Shown piece after piece: positions 22,937 through 29,962 of a stretch of DNA of 33,708 nucleotides (positions are counted from its first letter, which is position 1; every line of letters begins with the position of its first letter). The notes under the pieces were generated by a model. The model ran no database searches. It had not been told where the DNA came from and saw nothing but the letters and a program-made list of their open reading frames with translations. Source of the stretch: Gemmatimonadales bacterium (GTDB taxonomy: Bacteria; Gemmatimonadota; Gemmatimonadetes; Palauibacterales; Palauibacteraceae); the NCBI GenBank assembly GCA_009841005.1, contig VXMR01000148.1, positions 1-33,708 on the forward strand. Direction: 5' to 3'. The translations under genes and the position numbers were made by a program.

Positions 22937-24157
22937 CTATCGCCGGCGTCGGATCCCGCGCCTCAGGGCCGTGGGCTCGGGGCGCTCGACCTCCGGCGCC
23001 TCCGCGGGCGGCGGCTCCACATCGGGTTCGAAACCCGGGATGACGCGCCGCTCGATCGTGTCGCCCAGGAGGCGCTCGATCGCTCTGATCTCGACCCAGT
23101 CGCTCGAGGCCATGAGCGTGATGGCGTCGCCGGTGTCGTCGCCGCGCGCGGTGCGGCCGACGCGGTGCACGTAGTCTCTGGGGTCTTCGGGCACGTCGAA
23201 GTTCACCACGTGGCGGATGCCGCGGATATCCAGGCCTCTCGCGGCCACGTTGGTGGCGACGAGGACGCGGATCGAGCCTTCGCGGAACCGGCGCAGCGCC
23301 TTGTCGCGCTGGTCCTGGTGCTTGCCGCCGTGCAACCCCGCCACGGCGACGTCGTGCGACCGCAGATAGTCGGCGAGGTAGGTCGCCGTCACCCGCGTCC
23401 GCGTGAAGACGAGCACCTGCCCCTCCGGCCACTCGCCGAGCAGGTGGTGAAGGAGGGCGTGCTTCTGCGACCAGTCCACCGGATGGAGAACCTGGCGGAT
23501 GCCCTCCGCCGCGGTCTCCCGACCGACCTGTACCTCCTCGGGGTCAGTCATCAGTTGATGGGCGAGCCAGCGGACGCCGTCCGGCATCGTCGCCGAGAAG
23601 AGGAGCGTCTGCCGGTCGTCCGGCGTGTGGCGAACGATCTCCTTCACGTCGTCGATGAACCCCATGTCGAGCATGCGGTCGGCTTCGTCGAGCACGAGGA
23701 CCTGGACGCGGGACAGGTCCGCGTTCCCGCGCTTGATGTGGTCCAGCAACCGACCCGGCGTGGCGACGAGCACGTCGCACCCGAACGAGAGTTCCGCCTT
23801 CTCGGGCCCGAGCGGGGTGCCGCCGTGGACGACGACGGACTCGATGGAGGACGACGCGCCGTATGTCGTGACCGCCGCCCCGACCTGCTGCGCCAGTTCC
23901 CGCGTCGGCGTGATGACGAGGCCCCGCGGGGCGGTGGACGACTCCGTGGCCACAAGCCTCTGCACGGCCGGGAGGGTGAAGGCCGCCGTCTTGCCGGTAC
24001 CCGTGTGGGCGGTGCCGAGCACGTCGCGGCCGGCGAGGATGGCGGGGATCGCCTGGCGCTGGATCCCGGTGGGCTCGACGTAGCCCGCCCTTGCCACGGC
24101 CTCGACGAGGTCGGGGGAGAGACCGAGTTGGGCGAAGGGGTGCCCTTCCTGACTCAT
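22937..24157 (-). CDS. DEAD-box ATP-dependent RNA helicase (RhlE-like)
   Basis: The product is 406 residues from ATG 24157, overlapping the lysA stop (ATGA); a longer open frame upstream belongs to lysA's shadow. All helicase motifs are present: Q motif GYVEPTGIQRQAIP near 25-38, Walker A AHTGTGKT at 50-57, PTREL, TPGR, DEAD at 157-160, SAT at 188-190, and the C-terminal domain with TNVAARGLDI and VHRVGRTAR. The C-terminal tail is short, proline- and glutamate-rich, then arginine-rich (RRGIRRRR), which would help RNA binding. It resembles RhlE-type helicases that remodel ribosomal or messenger RNA, often in the cold response; the specific role is not shown by sequence. Confidence 0.95.
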   Translation of the reverse strand: MSQEGHPFAQLGLSPDLVEAVARAGYVEPTGIQRQAIPAILAGRDVLGTAHTGTGKTAAFTLPAVQRLVATESSTAPRGLVITPTRELAQQVGAAVTTYGASSSIESVVVHGGTPLGPEKAELSFGCDVLVATPGRLLDHIKRGNADLSRVQVLVLDEADRMLDMGFIDDVKEIVRHTPDDRQTLLFSATMPDGVRWLAHQLMTDPEEVQVGRETAAEGIRQVLHPVDWSQKHALLHHLLGEWPEGQVLVFTRTRVTATYLADYLRSHDVAVAGLHGGKHQDQRDKALRRFREGSIRVLVATNVAARGLDIRGIRHVVNFDVPEDPRDYVHRVGRTARGDDTGDAITLMASSDWVEIRAIERLLGDTIERRVIPGFEPDVEPPPAEAPEVERPEPTALRRGIRRRR

Positions 24158-25503
24158 GTGCGTACAGCCTCCTGTGTCGCGGAGCGCAGCGGGCCGACGG
24201 CCGGACCGCCGAGTGAGAGGTCGCACGCCATGAGGTCGTCGTCCGTCTCGCGGCGAACCACCTCCCGCGCCCTTCCGGCCCGCACGAAGACGACGGCGGG
24301 GCGTCCGACCCCGTTGTACCGGCTCGACATCGCGAACACGTAGGCGCCGGTGCCCGGGATGGCGAGCACGTCGCCTACGGCCGTGTCGCCCGGCAGCGTC
24401 GCCGCCGGCGCGATCACATCGCCCGACTCGCAGTGCCTTCCCACGACCCGGAAGGACCGCTCGGCCTCGCCGCGCCCGCGCGATGCGTTGAGCACCTCGT
24501 AGCTCGCGCCGTACAGCGACGGGCGCGGGTTATCGGAGAGCCCGCCGTCCACGGCCAGCGCCTCCCCCGCCCCTTCGAGGCGCTTGCGCGCGTGAACCGT
24601 GTAGAGGGTGAGACCGGCGTTCGCGATCACGGACCGGCCCGGTTCGACGATGAGCCGGTACGCGCCAAGCCGCGCCTCTGCCTCGGACCGGCGCAGGCCG
24701 GCCTCCAGCGCCTCGGCGTACTCCCGGGGCGAGGGCACCTCCTCCCCGGCGCGATAGGGCGCCGCGAGCCCTCCCCCGAGATCCAGATCGACCGTCCCCG
24801 GAAAACAGCGCCGCAGCGGCGCCACGAAACCCACCGCCGCCTCCGCGACCCGGGAGAAGAGCGCGGGATCCCGAATCTGGCTGCCCGCGTGGATGTGGAC
24901 CCCCGCCAGGCGCCACTCACCCGCGCCCGCGATCCGGCGCGCGACGGACGCCGCGACGGACGGCGACATCCCGAAATGCGTGCCCGGCCCCACGGTTCGC
25001 ACCTTCTCGTGCGTCTCCGGGGTCAGGTCCACGTTCAGCCGCAGGAGCAGGTCGGGACGATGGTCGGCACCGGTCGCGGCCGAGGCTTTCCGCAGACCCC
25101 CGATTTCGTCCGGATGGTCGATGACGATCCGTCCCACGCCGTAGACGATGGCTCGTTCCAACTCGGAGGCCGACTTTGCGTTCCCGTGCAGGATGACGTT
25201 TCGTCCCGGGAAGCCGGCGCGCCGCACAAGTTCGAGTTCCCCGCCGGAGACGACATCCACCAGCCAGCCCTCCCGGTCCAGGAGCCGCGCGAGGGCCCCG
25301 CACAGGAAGGCCTTGCCGGCGTACGTCAGTCCGGCGTCCGCTCCGAAAGCGGCGCGAAAGCGGGCGAGGCGATCCTCCAGGTGGCCCTCGTCGACGACGA
25401 TCAGCGGCGTCCCGAATCGCGCGGCGAGTTCCGGCAGGGCCACTCCGCCGACGCGCCCGCGTCCGGCGCTCTCCGTCCACGAGACGGGCAGGACGTGCTT
25501 CAC
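24154..25503 (-). CDS. lysA: Diaminopimelate decarboxylase
   Basis: The product is 449 residues from GTG 25503, overlapping the nhaC stop (GTGA). It is a PLP-dependent fold-type III decarboxylase that converts meso-diaminopimelate to lysine in the cytoplasm. Seen: the PLP lysine in TYAGKAF (Lys64), HIHAGSQI near 205-212, LDLGGGLAAPY, EPGRSVIANAG, and the C-terminal active-site HCESGD and SRYNGVGRP motifs that bind the substrate. These together distinguish it from ornithine/arginine decarboxylases and fit LysA. Its presence implies lysine made by the diaminopimelate route. Placement after nhaC and before a helicase does not suggest a shared pathway. Confidence 0.95.
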   Translation of the reverse strand: MKHVLPVSWTESAGRGRVGGVALPELAARFGTPLIVVDEGHLEDRLARFRAAFGADAGLTYAGKAFLCGALARLLDREGWLVDVVSGGELELVRRAGFPGRNVILHGNAKSASELERAIVYGVGRIVIDHPDEIGGLRKASAATGADHRPDLLLRLNVDLTPETHEKVRTVGPGTHFGMSPSVAASVARRIAGAGEWRLAGVHIHAGSQIRDPALFSRVAEAAVGFVAPLRRCFPGTVDLDLGGGLAAPYRAGEEVPSPREYAEALEAGLRRSEAEARLGAYRLIVEPGRSVIANAGLTLYTVHARKRLEGAGEALAVDGGLSDNPRPSLYGASYEVLNASRGRGEAERSFRVVGRHCESGDVIAPAATLPGDTAVGDVLAIPGTGAYVFAMSSRYNGVGRPAVVFVRAGRAREVVRRETDDDLMACDLSLGGPAVGPLRSATQEAVRT

Positions 25504-26936
25504 ATCAGCGCTCCGACGACGGCGAAGCCAGCGGTCGCGATCCCTCCCGCGACGAGCGCATAGGGAATCTGCGTGCGGACGTGCTCGATGTGATCGGTGG
25601 CCGACGCGAGCGAGGCGATGATCGTCGTATCGCTGATCGGGCTGCAGTGGTCACCGAAGATGCCACCCGACAGCACCACCGCCACGAACGGCGCGGGCGG
25701 CAGGCCGAGGGCGTTCGCGAGCGGTATGGCCACCGCGAGCATGATCGCGAAGGTCCCCCAGCTGCTCCCGGTGGCGAAGGCGATCCCGCCTGTGACGACG
25801 AACACCAGCGGCAGCAGCGCCATGAGCGGGAAGGTATCTCCGACGATGCCCGCCGCATAGAGACCGGTCCCCAGCGACCTCGTCACGTCGCCGAGCGACA
25901 GCGCGAGCCAGAGCACGACCGCCATTCCGGTGAGCGCCCCCGCCCCCTTCAGTCCCACTCGACTCAGGCCCTCCAGATTGAGTGAGCGGTGGGCGAGCGC
26001 GAGAACCCAGGCGAGCCCCAGCCCGACGATCACGGCCCACAAGACGCTCGTCGAGCCCGAACCCTCCCTGATGTCGCCGCCACCCGTCACCCACATGAAC
26101 ACGGGCATGGAGACGACCATCGCCGCGATCGGGATCAGCATGTTGCGAGGCTTGAGGACGACGCCCTCGGCCGGCGGCGGCGCGATCTCCTCCGGGTCCG
26201 CGAGCGCCACGGCATGGTCCCAGTGGAGACGCCCGTCCTGCGTGCGCGCCTCGGCCTTCTTCATCGGGCCCCAGTTCCAGCCCCGGAAGGCGGTCAGGCC
26301 CGCGAGCACGAGAGCCACGACGGCATAGAGGTTGAGCGGAATCGCAATGAGAAAGACACCGAGCGGGTTGCCTACGCCCTGCTCCGTCAGAATCCCCAGG
26401 ACCAGCGCGCCCCACGCGTTGAACGGAATGAGGATGCAGACGGGCGCCGAGGTCGAGTCGACGATGTAGGCCAGCTTCTCCCGCGAGATCCGGAAACGGT
26501 CGAAGAGGGGCCGGGACACGGAGCCCGCGACGAGGATCGTGAGATTCGATTCGATGAAGACGACGATCCCGATCAGCCAGGCCATGATCTGCGCGCGCCG
26601 GGCATTCGTCACCCATCGGGCCTCCTCGACCCAGCGCACGAAGCCCCGCATGCCGCCGTTCGCCTCCACCGTCGCGATGAGGGCGCCGATGAGGAACGTG
26701 AAGACGATGACCCGCGCGTTGCCCGCGTCGCCGAGCACGCCGATCGCGCCATCGATCGCCCCCGCGGCGCCCGCGGCCGGGTTCCAGCCGGCGAGTATCG
26801 TGTGGCCGAGCCAGATGCCGGCCGCCAGGGAGAGAAAGACCTGGCGCGTGTAGATCGCGAGTCCGATGGCCAGCAAGGGGGGGAGAAGCGAGGCGAAGCC
26901 GTACGTACCGACTTCCTGCAGAGCGATTTCGGCCAT
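25500..26936 (-). CDS. nhaC: NhaC-family Na+/H+ antiporter
   Basis: The product is 478 residues from ATG 26936, with GGAGGAG four bases upstream. About eleven or twelve hydrophobic helices are spread over the protein. Family motifs: FIESNLTILVAG near residue 130, IVDSTSAPVCILIPFNAWG, ATGSSWGTFAIMLAVAIPLA, and GGIFGDHCSPISDTTIIAS near the C-terminus; these are shared by NhaC and related arginine/ornithine- or malate-type antiporters. It probably exchanges Na+ for H+ at the inner membrane for sodium and pH balance; substrate could instead be an organic acid. It sits 15 bases after the DNA glycosylase and overlaps lysA. Confidence 0.88.
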   Translation of the reverse strand: MAEIALQEVGTYGFASLLPPLLAIGLAIYTRQVFLSLAAGIWLGHTILAGWNPAAGAAGAIDGAIGVLGDAGNARVIVFTFLIGALIATVEANGGMRGFVRWVEEARWVTNARRAQIMAWLIGIVVFIESNLTILVAGSVSRPLFDRFRISREKLAYIVDSTSAPVCILIPFNAWGALVLGILTEQGVGNPLGVFLIAIPLNLYAVVALVLAGLTAFRGWNWGPMKKAEARTQDGRLHWDHAVALADPEEIAPPPAEGVVLKPRNMLIPIAAMVVSMPVFMWVTGGGDIREGSGSTSVLWAVIVGLGLAWVLALAHRSLNLEGLSRVGLKGAGALTGMAVVLWLALSLGDVTRSLGTGLYAAGIVGDTFPLMALLPLVFVVTGGIAFATGSSWGTFAIMLAVAIPLANALGLPPAPFVAVVLSGGIFGDHCSPISDTTIIASLASATDHIEHVRTQIPYALVAGGIATAGFAVVGALM

Positions 26937-26951
26937 TCAGCTCCTCCCCTC

Positions 26952-27557
26952 TCAGCGCTTCGAGACCCAGCGGCTCCGTCGATCGTAGAACCTGAGGGGT
27001 TGGTCCGCCGCGCGCGAGATCCCGATCCGCGTCGTGACCCGCACGGCAGCCTCCGGGACGGATTCTCCCCAATGCAGGGAGAGCGGAGGATGGTCGAGCC
27101 GATGCCCCTGCATCTCGGGGCCTACTCCGAGCGCCTGGGTGAGGCGGGCCGGGCCATTGGTGAGTTCGGCGCGACCGCGACGGCGGCGCATGACGTCGAG
27201 ACCCGCGGTCGGCTCGACGGCTCGCAGGAGGACGCCGGCCGGGAAGCCTTCCGGTCCCGTGACCACGTTCAGGAGCCAGTGGATACCGTAGTTCCGGTGG
27301 ATGTACGCGGTGCCCGGAGGTCCGAACAGCGGCGCGTTGCGCGCGGTGCGGCCGATCCGCTCGGCCGCGTGGCAGGCGTCGTCCTCGGGTCCGGTGTAGG
27401 CTTCCGTCTCGACGATCCGGCCGACCGTCCGCCCGTCGGCGCAGTCGGAGCGCACCGTGCAGCCGAGCAGCGCCCGGGCCACCTCGACGGCGGGGCGAGC
27501 GAGGAAGTCGGCGTCGATCGGTCCGGACCCGAGGCCCGAACCGGCCGCGTCGTTCAG
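26952..27557 (-). CDS. 3-methyladenine DNA glycosylase (AAG/Mpg family), probable non-ATG start
   Basis: This alkyladenine DNA glycosylase removes 3-methyladenine and related damaged bases. Family motifs: VETEAYTGPEDDACHA with the catalytic Glu in ETEAY, NAPLFGPPGTAYIHRNYGIHW, LLNVVTG, GVLLRAVEP and LTNGPARLTQALGV. In frame, the conserved N-terminal DFLARPAVEVARALLG precedes the first usual start codon, GTG 27482. No ATG, GTG or TTG lies between that and the end of the preceding gene, but CTG 27557 does, and it overlaps the upstream TGA exactly (CTGA). Using CTG gives 201 residues, the normal family length; GTG 27482 would give 176 and cut off the FLARPAVE segment. GGAGAG lies directly before the CTG. 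The start is an inference. Confidence 0.85.
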   Translation of the reverse strand: MNDAAGSGLGSGPIDADFLARPAVEVARALLGCTVRSDCADGRTVGRIVETEAYTGPEDDACHAAERIGRTARNAPLFGPPGTAYIHRNYGIHWLLNVVTGPEGFPAGVLLRAVEPTAGLDVMRRRRGRAELTNGPARLTQALGVGPEMQGHRLDHPPLSLHWGESVPEAAVRVTTRIGISRAADQPLRFYDRRSRWVSKR

Positions 27558-29800
27558 CTCTCCAGCTCTGCGCGCCGGGCTTCGCGAACCACCTTCGCCC
27601 GGCCCTCCGAGAGCACTTCCGTCAAGCGCGCCGGCTCGGAGTCGATGACGTCGAAGACGCGGTCGCCGAAATGGTCGAAGAGCACCTCCGCGGTCCGCTT
27701 CCCCACGCCCGCATAGTTGCGGACCATGTGCCCGATGGGCCCTCCGGCCGGTTTCGCGGCCGACCTCGCAGCCGGCTTTGCGGTTCCGCCGGCCGACTTG
27801 CCGGCCCCTCCGGTCTTGCGCGCCGCAGGCCTGTCGCGAGTCGGAACGTCCTCGATCTTTGCGTCTTTCTTTGCCTCTCCCCCGGCCGCTTCGTCATCGG
27901 CGACCAGGCCGATGCGAGGCGCCCCCCCCTTCTTCGCCGCGCTCGGCGCAGCCGTCCGCCCGCGGGACCCCGACCGGTAACGTCCCAGCGTTCGCCGGGA
28001 AGATGTCTTCTCCCGGGCGCTCGGCTGGCTGTCCCGGGTCTCCGGCTCGCGCTTCGGCGCGGACGCCGCGGGCTGCTTCGGCGCCGCTTCCTCGCGATTC
28101 GGCCCCGCATCCCGCTTCCGCTGTTCGCGCGCCTTCGGCTGGCGGCGGCGCTCGGCGGAGCTGCCACCTCGCCGATCCGGCCGACCCTGGTCCGCCGGGC
28201 CCTGATCCGCCCGACCCTTCGCGGCTGTCTTCGCGCCCCGCGCGCCGGACGGGTCCTTACCGCCTCGTTCGGGTCGAGCCGACTCCGCCTTCCGCTGCTG
28301 AGCCGGCCTTTTCCGCTGACCCGGCGCGTCCGCACCGGCCGCCCGGGACGACGGCGCACTCCGAGGCACCGGCTCTTGCCGGGGTGCCGGCTTGCTACGG
28401 GGTGCCGGCTCGCTACGGGGCGCTGCCTCGCTGCGGGACGCCGGCTTGCCCGGGGACGCCGCCTCGTGGCGGGGTGCCGGCCCGCGCCGGAGGCGGTCGA
28501 GCGTCTTGCGCGCGGCCCTCGCCGCAGCGGACAGGGGAGACCGCCCACCCGCCTCGTCCGGGCTCCCGTCCGGCGCTGGCTCCGCCTTGCGCGCGGGCAC
28601 GGCCGGGGCGGCCGGGGCGGCCGTCGCGGTCAGATAGTGATTGCCGTCCTCGTGCCGGGACATCCGGACAACGCCCGCGTCGTGCGCCGCCCGCAGGAAC
28701 AGGCTGAACTTGCTGAAGCCGAAGACGCCCTCATCGAAAGCGGCGTCGTACTGCAGGAGCTTGCGCTTGGCCATGGAATCGCGGACCGGGGCTCCGTCCC
28801 GGGAGAGTTCGGCCACCGCGCGCTTCAGCGCCTCGTAAGCACCTTCGACGGCGGCTGCGGAGGAGTCCGTCGTCTTTGCCGAAGGTTTCCCGGCCTTCGC
28901 GGGTGCGCGTTCTTCCGGGGCTTTCGGAGCGGACGCGCGGCCGCGGCCACCGCGACGGCCGCGCCGACTGCGGCTCTTCGCCGTCGCGGCCTCCCCCCGG
29001 GAGGAAACCGGGTCGCCGCCCGCCGCCGACGCCGCGCCGGACGGCAGGCCGACATCGTATTGGCCGTTTTCCCGCTTCTGCAGCACGATTCGATTGCGTT
29101 TGGCCGCTTCGCTCAGAAATCGATTGAATCGGGAGAAACCGGCCGTCTTCTCGTCGAAGCCCGGGTCCATCTCCAGCATCACCTGCTTGAGGCGATCCGA
29201 CCGCATGACATCGCCGCGCTCCGCCATGCGCGCGACGGCCCTGCTCGTCAACTCCCACGGGTCGTGTTTCTCGGTCTGGAGTTCGTCGGCCGCCGTGAGC
29301 CCGGACAGTCGGTTGTAGCTGTAGTACTCGTCGCAGTTCTGGACGAGGATGTCCGAAGTGGACTCCTGGAGCCCCACGCCGATCACGTACTTCCCGTACT
29401 CCTTGAGTTTCAGCACGAGGCTCGAAAAGTCGGAGTCCCCGGAGAGGAGGATGAAGGTTCCGATCTCGGGGCGCGTGAACACCAGTTCGAGCGCGTCGAT
29501 CGCGAGCCGGATGTCGGTCGCGTTCTTCTTCGACGACCCGTAGGCGGGCGCGAAGATGAGGTCGACGGAGGACTCGGAGAGCGGCACGATGTACTGGGGG
29601 TAGCGTCGCCAGTCCGCGTACGCTCGCTGGACGGCCACCTTGCCGCGGATGATGTCCGAATCGAGGAAGTTCCGGAGTTCCTGTCCCAGGTTGGACCGGA
29701 TCCCCATGGTCACGTTGTCGAAGTCGATGAGAAGCGCCGCGGCGTCTGCCATATCGGCGGAGGGGCGCCGGTGAGGCGCCCGCGTATACATGTCGTTCAT
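27554..29800 (-). CDS. NYN nuclease-tandem LOTUS (OST-HTH)-disordered linker-HhH fusion protein
   Basis: The product is 748 residues from ATG 29800. Residues about 17-165 form a NYN/LabA-like PIN-type domain with the expected acidic residues: LIDFDN (Asp26, Asp28), NATDIRLAIDAL (Asp96, Asp102) and LLSGDSDF (Asp122, Asp124). Two winged-helix OST-HTH/LOTUS domains follow, near 180-252 (KTAGFSRFNRFLSEA) and 318-392 (EGVFGFSKFSLFLRAA). About 290 residues of Ala/Pro/Arg/Ser-rich, basic, low-complexity sequence separate these from a C-terminal helix-hairpin-helix (YAGVGKRTAEVLFDHFGDRV, near 694-713; possibly a second after it). NYN proteins are RNases and LOTUS domains bind RNA, so it probably processes RNA. 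The stop overlaps the DNA glycosylase start. Its leader is strongly structured. Confidence 0.9.
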   Translation of the reverse strand: MNDMYTRAPHRRPSADMADAAALLIDFDNVTMGIRSNLGQELRNFLDSDIIRGKVAVQRAYADWRRYPQYIVPLSESSVDLIFAPAYGSSKKNATDIRLAIDALELVFTRPEIGTFILLSGDSDFSSLVLKLKEYGKYVIGVGLQESTSDILVQNCDEYYSYNRLSGLTAADELQTEKHDPWELTSRAVARMAERGDVMRSDRLKQVMLEMDPGFDEKTAGFSRFNRFLSEAAKRNRIVLQKRENGQYDVGLPSGAASAAGGDPVSSRGEAATAKSRSRRGRRGGRGRASAPKAPEERAPAKAGKPSAKTTDSSAAAVEGAYEALKRAVAELSRDGAPVRDSMAKRKLLQYDAAFDEGVFGFSKFSLFLRAAHDAGVVRMSRHEDGNHYLTATAAPAAPAVPARKAEPAPDGSPDEAGGRSPLSAAARAARKTLDRLRRGPAPRHEAASPGKPASRSEAAPRSEPAPRSKPAPRQEPVPRSAPSSRAAGADAPGQRKRPAQQRKAESARPERGGKDPSGARGAKTAAKGRADQGPADQGRPDRRGGSSAERRRQPKAREQRKRDAGPNREEAAPKQPAASAPKREPETRDSQPSAREKTSSRRTLGRYRSGSRGRTAAPSAAKKGGAPRIGLVADDEAAGGEAKKDAKIEDVPTRDRPAARKTGGAGKSAGGTAKPAARSAAKPAGGPIGHMVRNYAGVGKRTAEVLFDHFGDRVFDVIDSEPARLTEVLSEGRAKVVREARRAELES
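28362..28487 (-). repeat. 18-base tandem repeats coding a six-residue proline/arginine repeat
   Basis: Seven imperfect 18-base units run through the linker of the NYN-LOTUS protein, each coding variants of P-[RS]-S-E/K-x-A-type hexapeptides (for example PRSEPAPRSKPAPRQEP). The in-frame period means copy number changes only lengthen or shorten the disordered linker. Confidence 0.7.
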
Positions 29801-29811
29801 GTCCCTCTTGT

Positions 29812-29906
29812 CCGTTCGTTTGCCGCGAACGGTCCGAGGTGGCCCCTCTGCCTCGCCCCCGGTGGCGGGGGGGATGGTGAGAGGGGTCTACGGACAGCCG
29901 TTCGCG
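29812..29906 (-). promoter_or_regulatory. Highly structured leader of the NYN-LOTUS gene with two mutually exclusive helices
   Basis: Minus-strand order: CGCGAACGG (29906-29898, arm A), then CCCCTCT (29886-29880) and five Cs (29871-29867) pairing with five Gs (29860-29856) and AGAGGGG (29849-29843), then CCGTTCGCG (29832-29824, arm B), then CGAACGG (29818-29812, arm C). A and B pair perfectly over nine bases and close two nested helices of seven and five bases. B can instead pair with C over seven bases with a seven-base loop, ending just before the likely ribosome site AGAGGG (29808-29803). The full gap to the upstream ligase gene is 162 bases. Confidence 0.5.
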
Positions 29907-29962
29907 TTCTCGCCGGTCCGATCGCGGGCCGCTTTGCCCGACGACCGCCGCGGCGATCTGGT

